NCBI GenBank assembly: GCA_963674975.1
Contig: OY771913.1
Location: 1,116,001-1,180,000, forward strand
Direction: 5' to 3'
DNA length: 64,000 bases
Source of the DNA: UBA4781 sp963674975
GTDB lineage: Bacteria > Chloroflexota > Anaerolineae > Anaerolineales > Anaerolineaceae
The position numbers and the translations under genes are program-made. The notes under the pieces were generated by a model. That model worked only from the letters and a program-made list of their open reading frames with translations, had not been told where the DNA came from and ran no database searches. Below, one piece after another: positions 24,682-32,001 of the stretch (position 1 is its first letter; every line of letters starts with the position of its first letter).

Positions 24682-25845
24682 TTATTTTACGAACTTTCTA
24701 TCACCAGACATGATGATCGCAAAAGCCTCTTTAAATTCCGGCTTATCCATGGAAAGACGGTCGGTATGACAGCCCTTCCCCAGCAGCGAGAAGTAATATG
24801 CAACCTGCCACAGGGGAGTCATATAAATCAAGGGACTGATCAATTCCGGAATTCCCCCCGGGAAATCCATGCAAACATCATAATCATTAATCTGCCCGAG
24901 ATCTTCAGGGTACAGCAAAGCAACTTTTGCGCCAATGATCTTGCAAGCCTGGGCAGTTTTCAGCATCCGCTCTTGAAATGGGCTGGCGGGAGCAATTAAA
25001 ATCACACCCATTTCAGGTCGCAGGGTTTGGATTGGTCCATGTAAAAAGTTTTCCAACTGAAATGCCTGAGCCGGACAACCACTGGATTGACTGAGACCAA
25101 GTGCTGCTTCATCGGCAGTGGCATAGTTGGAAACAGAACCTATCACAAAGAAGGAACGGCAATCTTTTAACTGTTCAACGATAGACGGGGCGAGCTTTGC
25201 ATATTTCTCAGCAACTTCCTTTAAAATTCCCGGTACTTTTTTCAGATATTCTTCGGCTTTTAATGCTTTTTCTTTATGTGGTGAAGTCTTTCCAAGCTCA
25301 ATTGCCAGTTGGATCATACGGAAGATCGCCGCTGAGTATGTACGTGTTGCAGGCAGTTCTACCTTTGATCCTCCCGGACCGATGATCCTGTCTTCAGCGC
25401 TTTTTGCCAGATTGCTGTCTTCGATATCTGTAATTGCTACGGTATAAGCACCCATTTCTCTGGCTTTTTGCACCGTTTCAGGATCGCCTTTCGTACCCCC
25501 TGAATGGGAATGGAAGAAAACCGCCGAGTACTGATCAAGGTTAATAGGCAGCTTTTCACAGAATTCCGTAGTCAAATACGTTGAACAAAGTTTCCCGGCG
25601 AATGTCTCAAACGCAGGTTTTTCAGCTATGGTTGCAAAATAAGAAGAGCCTGTTCCCAGCAGGAATACCTTATCAATTTTTTTCTGCTGGCATTTTTCAG
25701 CCACCTTTTTCACTTGCTCATAGGTAGAACCTTGCAGGCACTCCTCTAATATCCCAGGAGTATTCATGATCGATTCCCAAATCCAGAAAGGATGCTGATC
25801 CCTTCTCTGAGCATTTTTCATATTTTTCATCGCTTCATCATTCAT
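24682..25845 (-). CDS. double-SIS sugar isomerase/deaminase (AgaS/FrlB-like)
   Basis: 387 aa with two SIS domains (about 40-180 and 215-370), as in the isomerase half of GlmS and in AgaS/FrlB-type deglycases and deaminases. Visible are LLGTGSSYFAT, SHSGGTKGD and ENFLHGP, the last containing the Glu/His pair of the active site. It probably converts an amino- or N-substituted ketose/hexose-6-phosphate into a hexose phosphate for the PfkB kinase next in the operon. GAGG precedes the ATG. The exact substrate cannot be told from sequence. Confidence 0.85.
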   Translation of the reverse strand: MNDEAMKNMKNAQRRDQHPFWIWESIMNTPGILEECLQGSTYEQVKKVAEKCQQKKIDKVFLLGTGSSYFATIAEKPAFETFAGKLCSTYLTTEFCEKLPINLDQYSAVFFHSHSGGTKGDPETVQKAREMGAYTVAITDIEDSNLAKSAEDRIIGPGGSKVELPATRTYSAAIFRMIQLAIELGKTSPHKEKALKAEEYLKKVPGILKEVAEKYAKLAPSIVEQLKDCRSFFVIGSVSNYATADEAALGLSQSSGCPAQAFQLENFLHGPIQTLRPEMGVILIAPASPFQERMLKTAQACKIIGAKVALLYPEDLGQINDYDVCMDFPGGIPELISPLIYMTPLWQVAYYFSLLGKGCHTDRLSMDKPEFKEAFAIIMSGDRKFVK

Positions 25846-25884
25846 CGTACTATCCTCTTTTCCTTCTATCTTTGTTCCAATGGT

Positions 25885-26838
25885 TTACATCGCCGAAGAA
25901 AGGGAATCTTCAATTCTTTTCACCTGAACTTCACCGATCAATGACTGAACCTGATCGAGAGTAAAGGTAGAGGTTCCTTCCTGCATCACACTTGCACTGC
26001 CTGCTGCCACCCCCCAGGCAGCCATTCTTTCCAGAGACCATCCGTGCATATATCCATAGACAATCATTGCCATCATCGCATCGCCGGCACCGACAGTCGT
26101 TTTTTCTTCCACCTGCGGTGCAGTTACACTGTAGAGGGAGCTGGCATCCGCGAACAAGGCACCTTTCTCACCTCTGCTTATCACTGCGACAGAAATATCG
26201 CCCTTCTGAATCGATCGAATGGCTTTATATAGAGCCTGCTCTGTTTTAAGCTCTTCGCCCACGATCATTTCAGCTTCCGTATCATTAATGCGAAGCAGGT
26301 CAGGGCTTGCCTTGAATCCGGGTATCAGCCACTTACTGCTGGTATCCAAAAACGATAAACCGCCGTTCTCCTTGATCGCAGCAATGATCAATGCGTAAAA
26401 ATCATCCGGCAGTCCTCGGGGAATGCTTCCCGATAGAACCCAGATATCACCGGGTTTGGTTCTCTCTTTGATCTTCTTTTCCAGAAGAGAATAGGCATCT
26501 ATATCTATCACAGGACCAGTTTCATTTAATTTGGTCATCTGCCCGCTGGCACTTTCAATAAGAGTGATGTTGCTGCGGCTTTCACCCCTGATATACACAG
26601 GATCAACTTCCAGGTTCTGCGACTGCAGTGAATCCACAATGAATTCACCCGTCTTCCCGCCAAAAAAGCCCAATACCACACTCTCGGTTTCCAAAGCATT
26701 CAGGCACCGTGATACGTTGATTCCCTTCCCCCCCGGATCGTAGCGGGTGACTTCGCCTCGATTGTATTCTCCGACTTTCAATTTATCCAGAACGTACAGT
26801 TTATCCAGAGATGGATTCACAGTAAGGGTATAAATCAT
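25885..26838 (-). CDS. 1-phosphofructokinase / tagatose-6-phosphate kinase family
   Basis: 317-aa PfkB-family kinase of the FruK/LacC type. N-terminal TLTVNPSLDKLYVL, signature GGKGINVSR (36-44) and C-terminal catalytic TVGAGDAMMA. It phosphorylates a ketose monophosphate to a 1,6-bisphosphate for the aldolase encoded two genes upstream. The operon combination SIS isomerase, LacC/FruK kinase and class II aldolase recalls the tagatose-6-phosphate route of amino-sugar use, or fructose-1-phosphate metabolism. Confidence 0.9.
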   Translation of the reverse strand: MIYTLTVNPSLDKLYVLDKLKVGEYNRGEVTRYDPGGKGINVSRCLNALETESVVLGFFGGKTGEFIVDSLQSQNLEVDPVYIRGESRSNITLIESASGQMTKLNETGPVIDIDAYSLLEKKIKERTKPGDIWVLSGSIPRGLPDDFYALIIAAIKENGGLSFLDTSSKWLIPGFKASPDLLRINDTEAEMIVGEELKTEQALYKAIRSIQKGDISVAVISRGEKGALFADASSLYSVTAPQVEEKTTVGAGDAMMAMIVYGYMHGWSLERMAAWGVAAGSASVMQEGTSTFTLDQVQSLIGEVQVKRIEDSLSSAM

Positions 26839-26849
26839 TAGATTGTTTT

Positions 26850-27947
26850 CTAGATATCCGAGAATCGATCTTTTAACTTATTTATCACCAATGGTAACGT
26901 AGTGAACTGCATAGCATCCATGGGTAATCTTGACGGCTCGAAAGGTCCAAGGCGGCGCAGATAATTTGCAACCTGACTGCATTCCTCACGGGCATGGTCA
27001 AAACCGGGATCATCGAATAAGTCGCGCGGACCGATCAATTTTCCATTGGCAAGTTGAAATCCCAGTGCAACCGCTCTTGGCGGACCGTCATAGCGGCTGG
27101 GATGAGCATGCCGTTGTGCTACCGGCATCAGGGGCGCAAAATGCGCACCGCGTTCCCATCCTTCGACCAGATGCGGCATGGCAAAGGGTTCCATCAATTC
27201 TCCAACGGCGGGGAACTGTGTTTGCGCACGAATGATGCAAACAGGGTCTTCCTTTCCAACATGCTGTCCGGGTTCGAGATTCAATAATTCAGTTGAAGAC
27301 ACCGCTGCGATTTCATCTTTTTTTGTATAAACCGCTTTCACTGCATACGTTCCAGCTGCTCCGATCAGTGCAAGCAGATTATAAATATCCACAGGGGTTT
27401 CCAATATTATCTTTTTCCCTTCACGAATATTATGGACTTCAAACCTGAATCCCTGTCCAAGTTCAGGCTTGATCACCAGCCCAATGGTGTTGAACGGATC
27501 GGCGAACATTTTGTATAATGGATAATTCCAGGCACCAGGGCTGGTTTTATCAGCCATTAAAACCACAAAAGCCTCATTCTTCCGTTCCTTGAAGCTCATC
27601 TCCGCAAAGCTCGGTCCCATTCCCTTGAGTGTTTTTTCAAATTTGTCTGAGAGAAAATCTTGACCAACGCCGCATAGTTTCAACTCAGCAGAGCGTTTGG
27701 CTGCCTTTTGAAACGTATCCCAGGCAAACTTATGTATATCGGTATTATTGATCCCATGATAATGAGACATGATCAACTGCAGGTCATCACCAACCCAGGC
27801 TACATGTCCATCTGCCAGCAACCCATTCTTTACAGCTTCTTTCATACATTCATCTGCAATCATCGGTATATCCGGATGAATTGCCGAATGTCCCGCTAAC
27901 CCGCCTACATCTGCTTTTATTACACTAATTGTTACTTTTTCTTCCAT
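26850..27947 (-). CDS. fbp: fructose-1,6-bisphosphate aldolase/phosphatase (archaeal type, class V)
   Basis: 365 aa. Class V FBPase, the bifunctional FBP aldolase/phosphatase of archaea and some deep-branching bacteria. Blocks: KADVGGLAGHSAIHP at the N-terminus, VGDDLQL, MADKTSPGAWNYPL and RYDGPPRAVALGF. It makes fructose-6-phosphate from triose phosphates, a strictly gluconeogenic reaction in cell extracts. Its presence in a PTS sugar operon is unusual. ATG 27947 follows AAAGGT; the TTG six codons earlier would include the binding site. Confidence 0.9.
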   Translation of the reverse strand: MEEKVTISVIKADVGGLAGHSAIHPDIPMIADECMKEAVKNGLLADGHVAWVGDDLQLIMSHYHGINNTDIHKFAWDTFQKAAKRSAELKLCGVGQDFLSDKFEKTLKGMGPSFAEMSFKERKNEAFVVLMADKTSPGAWNYPLYKMFADPFNTIGLVIKPELGQGFRFEVHNIREGKKIILETPVDIYNLLALIGAAGTYAVKAVYTKKDEIAAVSSTELLNLEPGQHVGKEDPVCIIRAQTQFPAVGELMEPFAMPHLVEGWERGAHFAPLMPVAQRHAHPSRYDGPPRAVALGFQLANGKLIGPRDLFDDPGFDHAREECSQVANYLRRLGPFEPSRLPMDAMQFTTLPLVINKLKDRFSDI

Positions 27948-27968
27948 CGTGCTGCTACCTTTCAAAAT

Positions 27969-28823
27969 CTAATATTTATTATCAGAACCCAATTTATTAA
28001 TGATCTCGCAGACTTTATCTTCTACAGCCTGCCTGGCAACCTTGAATATCTTGCGGAAATTGATCTCATCGGGGTATTGAACTAATTCGGAACGGATAGA
28101 ATTCAAAAAACTCTGATCGAACGTAGAAGCAATATTGACCTTGCATATACCATTTTTAATGGCTTCCTGAATGCTTTCCCATTTCACACCAGAAGCACCG
28201 TGCAGAACCAGAGGAACACCCAGATTAGCAGCCAGCTCACGCAAAAGAGGAATATCCAGTTCAATGCTGCGATCCTTCATACCGCGCATCGATCCAATCG
28301 CTACAGCCAGGAGATCAACCTTTGTTTCTTTCACAAAATCAACAGCTTCTTTCACCTTTGTCTTGTATTCACCAATCTGTGCATCGGAATAATGCTCATT
28401 GCAATCCGGGACATACCCGATCCCCGCTTCAGCATCGAGATCGGCGAGATGGGCAAGCTGGCATACCTTTTTTGTCAATTGGAGGTTTTCATTAAGGGGT
28501 AAAGCAGCCGCATCCACTCCCAGGCTGCCCACACCCGCGCGCAATGCCTGTACATTCAGATCAAAATTGGTCACATGATCCAAATGTACAGCCACCGGTA
28601 TGGAGGCAGCTTGTGCTTCATACAACGCGATGTTCGCAGATGAACCCAATCCAGAATATTGAATTGCACCCAGACTTACCTGCAGGATCAGCGGGGAATG
28701 CATTTTTTCGCTGGCACGGATGAACGACTGTACCATTTCAAGGTTATCGGCATTAAATGCGCCAACCGCATATTTGCCTTCTTTCGCATGTTTCAAAATT
28801 TCTGAAATCTTCACCAGCGCCAT
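27969..28823 (-). CDS. class II ketose-bisphosphate aldolase, atypical zinc site
   Basis: 284 aa of the GatY/KbaY/FbaA family, which cleaves fructose- or tagatose-1,6-bisphosphate to DHAP and glyceraldehyde-3-phosphate. H80/H83 in VAVHLDHVTN and the histidine of LVLHGASG are kept. The third zinc histidine, normally in AIGTAHGLY, is missing: the matching stretch reads AIGSMRGMK. Either another residue takes over or activity is changed. The gene lies between the GH38 remnant and the FBP aldolase/phosphatase, which itself can do the aldolase reaction. Confidence 0.85.
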   Translation of the reverse strand: MALVKISEILKHAKEGKYAVGAFNADNLEMVQSFIRASEKMHSPLILQVSLGAIQYSGLGSSANIALYEAQAASIPVAVHLDHVTNFDLNVQALRAGVGSLGVDAAALPLNENLQLTKKVCQLAHLADLDAEAGIGYVPDCNEHYSDAQIGEYKTKVKEAVDFVKETKVDLLAVAIGSMRGMKDRSIELDIPLLRELAANLGVPLVLHGASGVKWESIQEAIKNGICKVNIASTFDQSFLNSIRSELVQYPDEINFRKIFKVARQAVEDKVCEIINKLGSDNKY

Positions 28824-28948
28824 TGTTCACTCCCGCAAAAATTTTTTTGTTTTAGTGTGAGAATCTGCCCTTTTTGGTTCGGGGGCAATTCCCACGTTTC
28901 ATCACCTGCCAAACTTCATTTATGGTTTCCTCATTCAAATTGTCAATT

Positions 28949-29098
28949 TCAACACAGCAGGAAACTTCGCTTATCGGGATGTTCATCCTGATGGGAAAGC
29001 AAGTCAGCAAGATGATCAGCCAGAAATATAAAGAACTCTTCGTATGTTCGATACCACTCTCTATCCCAATGGGTATGAGCAACAATATGAATTCGCAT
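28949..29098 (-). pseudogene. remnant of a GH38 alpha-mannosidase
   Basis: 49 codons that keep the unmistakable N-terminus of GH38 alpha-mannosidases (MRIHIVAHTHWDREWYRTYE) up to a RSFLL block, then run into a stop. Full enzymes have 850 or more residues, so nearly all is lost. The original AAGGAG binding site is intact. 28857-28948 keeps no recognisable GH38 sequence. In E. coli, mngB (GH38) is paired with a fructose-family PTS, mngA, for mannosylglycerate; the remnant directly follows such a PTS here. Confidence 0.78.
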
Positions 29099-29147
29099 TT
29101 TTTTACCTTTCTCCTTAAGGGAGAGGTTATTTAGAAAATGAATAAAA

Positions 29148-29471
29148 TTATTTCTTTTTTTTCTCGTTGTATAAAGCAATTGCGTTTTCTAAAATCTCAA
29201 CAGGTTTTTTTATGGCTTCAGCCGGTATAGTATCGTAGATTATCTTCCCATCAAATCTTCCCGGTTTTTCTATACCCATATCTGCAGCAATCAGAACTAA
29301 ATCTGCTTCTTTAATAAACTCTTCCGAGACTTCATTTTCTATACCCACACACCCTTGAGTTTCAACCCATAACTCAAGCCCCATTTTCTTGCCTACCTTT
29401 TCAAGCGCTTCTGCAGCCATATAGGTATGTGCAATGCCCACCGAACAAGCAGTCACAATAATAATTTTCAC
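29148..29471 (-). CDS. PTS EIIB component, fructose family
   Basis: 107 aa. Phosphorylated cysteine C9 in TACSVGIAHTYMAAE, the fructose-family signature. Takes phosphate from EIIA (30694) and gives it to the sugar bound by EIIC (29573). Separate A, C and B genes are unlike the usual EIIBC fusion. A 13-bp hairpin separates it from EIIC. Confidence 0.93.
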   Translation of the reverse strand: MKIIIVTACSVGIAHTYMAAEALEKVGKKMGLELWVETQGCVGIENEVSEEFIKEADLVLIAADMGIEKPGRFDGKIIYDTIPAEAIKKPVEILENAIALYNEKKKK

Positions 29472-29520
29472 TTAAGCCTCCGATCTGCTTTAATCATAAA
29501 CTATTTCTTTTTAAGAATCT

Positions 29521-29551
29521 CTCCTGAGAAAGGGGATCCCTTTCTCAGGAG
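29521..29551 (-). promoter_or_regulatory. intercistronic hairpin between EIIC and EIIB
   Basis: CTCCTGAGAAAGG/CCTTTCTCAGGAG perfect stem with a short loop. No adequate T-run follows in the direction of transcription, so it is more likely a processing or attenuation element than a full terminator. Confidence 0.65.
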
Positions 29552-29572
29552 TTCATTCTTTTCTGTACTAGT

Positions 29573-30604
29573 CTATTTAGCTTTCTCTTCGCCTTTTGCT
29601 TTCCCGATACCTTTTAATATGTTTACCAGGAACGCCATTACCACAACACCTGCAGCAAGAGCAATTAAATAGCCCAATGGTTTCGTCACAACCGGTAAAA
29701 TAAGGACGCCGCCCAGAGGGGCATTATTACCAACACCCAGAGCACCGGCAACTGCACCCGCAACACCTGAACCAACAACAGATGCGAACATAACACGAAT
29801 CGGGTCAATTACTGCAAAGGGGATAGCGCCTTCTGAGATGGTGATCAAACCAAGCACCAGGGCTGGTTTTGCTGCTTCACGTTCTTGCTCACTATACAGT
29901 TTGGGAGCTAAGAGGGTAGCCAGGAACATGGCAATAGGAGCAACGCTGATCGCGGGTCCTACCATACCCATTGGCTCAAGGATCCCTTCACCTAACATAC
30001 CTACTGCAAATGTGTAAGCAACTTTGTTGAAGGGTCCACCGAAGTCGAACCCAATGAAAGCACCAAGGATTGCGCCAAGAATAATGGGGGTCGCTCCGGA
30101 CATGCTTGCCAGCCAGCTGGTCAAACCGTTCATCAATGAAACAATCGGTCCTTCCAATACATAGTGGAAAATCAGTGCTGTCAGGAAAGTAGATACCAGT
30201 GGATAGAACGCCAGAGCCATAATTGGTTGTAAGTTCTTACTCAATTTAATTTTCTTTAGAGTATATGTAATATAGCCAGCGAGAAGACCTACAAACATAC
30301 CACCAAGGAATCCAGCACCCGCATTGTATGCCATGTAGCCCACGATCAAACCGGCAGCAATACCTGCTCTATCAGCAATGGCATATGCCACATAAGCAGC
30401 CAGGATAGGCACAAAGAGGGTCATGCCCACTCCACCTACGGAGCTCAGAAAATCAACAAAAGCTCCTGAAAGACCGAAGGTTTGATTTAGGAGTAAGTAA
30501 ATTGCTATTAGGATAGCACCTGCAAGAACTACAGGGATCATATATGACACACCCGTCATTAAATGCTCACGGGTTTTCTTCAATAATTTACCGTATTCAC
30601 TCAT
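29573..30604 (-). CDS. PTS EIIC component, fructose family
   Basis: 343-aa permease with about nine membrane segments. Family blocks: GVSYMIPVVLAGAILIA, GFDFGGPFNKVAY and TISEGAIPFAVIDP. Imports and phosphorylates a sugar, together with EIIA and EIIB of the same operon. GGAG precedes the ATG. The fructose family includes fructose, 2-O-mannosylglycerate and mannose-type substrates; the GH38 remnant downstream favours a mannoside ancestor. Confidence 0.93.
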   Translation of the reverse strand: MSEYGKLLKKTREHLMTGVSYMIPVVLAGAILIAIYLLLNQTFGLSGAFVDFLSSVGGVGMTLFVPILAAYVAYAIADRAGIAAGLIVGYMAYNAGAGFLGGMFVGLLAGYITYTLKKIKLSKNLQPIMALAFYPLVSTFLTALIFHYVLEGPIVSLMNGLTSWLASMSGATPIILGAILGAFIGFDFGGPFNKVAYTFAVGMLGEGILEPMGMVGPAISVAPIAMFLATLLAPKLYSEQEREAAKPALVLGLITISEGAIPFAVIDPIRVMFASVVGSGVAGAVAGALGVGNNAPLGGVLILPVVTKPLGYLIALAAGVVVMAFLVNILKGIGKAKGEEKAK

Positions 30605-30693
30605 TTCAATCTCCTTATTTAATTTTTCTTACAAATCCTCGGAAAATATTCTTATAACTGTTACCTCCTTTCATTCTCTATGATCCAGATTTA

Positions 30694-31176
30694 TCAATCT
30701 TGATTTATTCCATTGACTAAATATCGTTCGCCTTCATAGATCTTTTCGATAAACTCATCTCTACTGCGAGCGTTTAATAGGTCATTTCTAAAGCGTTGAT
30801 GCACCAGCATGCGTGAAACGGAAGCTAATATTTTCATGTATTCCGGGTATTCAATATGTTCGGGGACTGCTAACAAAAAAATCAAAGAAACACATTGTTT
30901 TGATTCCGCATCCCATAAGAACTCTTTACTTCTTCCAACCGCAATACCCGGTTTCAGAACATACTTTGACCGTGCATGAGGAATTGCTATTCCAAATCCA
31001 ACCGCAGTTGTTGTTTGAGATTCTCTGGCTTTTACTGCTTCAATAAAACCATCCAGCGATTCGATGATTCCTTCGTTCTTTAGCCAGGTGGAAAGAGTTC
31101 CGATCACTTCATCCCTACTTTTAAATTCACAATCGATTTTGATCATGTCTTTATTAATAAGTTCTGTTATTTTCAT
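30694..31176 (-). CDS. PTS EIIA component, fructose type
   Basis: 160 aa. Phosphohistidine H67 in GIAIPHARS. First gene of the leftward operon that ends with the HAD phosphatase at 23811. Its promoter (TTGACT, 18-base spacer, TATTAT on the minus strand, 31242-31213) has the first ATACCA-N6-TGGTAT operator in its spacer, so the XRE-cupin regulator encoded divergently should block it directly. Confidence 0.93.
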   Translation of the reverse strand: MKITELINKDMIKIDCEFKSRDEVIGTLSTWLKNEGIIESLDGFIEAVKARESQTTTAVGFGIAIPHARSKYVLKPGIAVGRSKEFLWDAESKQCVSLIFLLAVPEHIEYPEYMKILASVSRMLVHQRFRNDLLNARSRDEFIEKIYEGERYLVNGINQD

Positions 31177-31215
31177 CTATGTTTCTCATATTATTTTATA
31201 TATTTTTATGCAATA

Positions 31216-31233
31216 ATACCATTATTTTGGTAT
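31216..31233. promoter_or_regulatory. operator 1, ATACCA-N6-TGGTAT
   Basis: Perfect 6-bp inverted repeats with a 6-base spacer. Sits between the -35 (31242-31237) and -10 (31218-31213) boxes of the leftward PTS operon. Identical in all 18 bases to operator 2. Confidence 0.75.
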
Positions 31234-31268
31234 TAAAGTCAATATATTAACAATTTTTCATGAGTTTT

Positions 31269-31286
31269 ATACCATTATTTTGGTAT
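31269..31286. promoter_or_regulatory. operator 2, ATACCA-N6-TGGTAT
   Basis: Exact copy of operator 1, centred 53 bp away (about five helical turns). Lies just upstream of TATAAT (31297-31302), the -10 box of the regulator gene, so it probably mediates autoregulation, and the phasing would allow looping. Confidence 0.75.
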
Positions 31287-31324
31287 TTTTTTGTATTATA
31301 ATAGTGTGAAGAGGAACGAACTTA

Positions 31325-31924
31325 ATGAAAAACAAAACACAACCAATCAATGTAGGCGATAGAATTCGTTCTGCGCGAAGAAAAGCCAAATTGTCGCAGC
31401 AAGAACTGGCAAAAATGAGCAATATCTCGATCAACACATTGAGCTTATTAGAAAGGGGAATGACATCCCCAACCATCGCCACATTACAGAAATTAGCAGA
31501 TACATTGAACGTTGAATTATCGTCCTTCTTCCTTTTTTCCAAGATCGAGCAGCATGTCTTTTTCTCAAAAGCCAGCAAAAGAGAACCTATTCATATTACG
31601 GAAGGTTTTTTCTACGACCTCAACCCCGGATCGATCCTTCCATCTTTCAAACCGATCGAGATACAGATCAATGCCGGAATGACCTCGGGTAAAATGACAA
31701 AACACGATGGATATGAATTTCTATACTGCATCGAGAATGAACTGCTCTTTATGATCTCTGACCTCAGCTACCTCCTGGAAAAAGGGGACTCCATCTTTTT
31801 CAATGCCACACTTCCTCATCAATGGCAGAACAAGACAACAGAAACAACCAAGATCATCATGATCCAGATCGTTCAAGATAAGAATCAGAAATCTTCTTTT
31901 TCAAATAACATCAACCTGCCATAA
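31325..31924 (+). CDS. XRE-type regulator with cupin effector domain
   Basis: 199 aa. HTH_3/XRE domain at residues 10-66 (QQELAKMSNISINTLSLLERG) followed by a cupin domain (about 100-185: HDGYEFLYCIENEL, LEKGDSIFFNATLPHQWQN). Regulators of this layout bind small ligands in the cupin barrel. Divergent from the fructose-family PTS operon; two identical 18-bp dyads lie in the shared promoter region. It most likely represses both itself and the PTS operon. GAGGAACGAACTT before the ATG gives a moderate binding site. Confidence 0.9.
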   Translation: MKNKTQPINVGDRIRSARRKAKLSQQELAKMSNISINTLSLLERGMTSPTIATLQKLADTLNVELSSFFLFSKIEQHVFFSKASKREPIHITEGFFYDLNPGSILPSFKPIEIQINAGMTSGKMTKHDGYEFLYCIENELLFMISDLSYLLEKGDSIFFNATLPHQWQNKTTETTKIIMIQIVQDKNQKSSFSNNINLP

Positions 31925-32001
31925 GGTTCAATCTATCAATGTTATTTCAGTCTATCAAATCCTGCTAAATACTATTTCAATTTAACGAAAGGCAAACAGA
32001 A

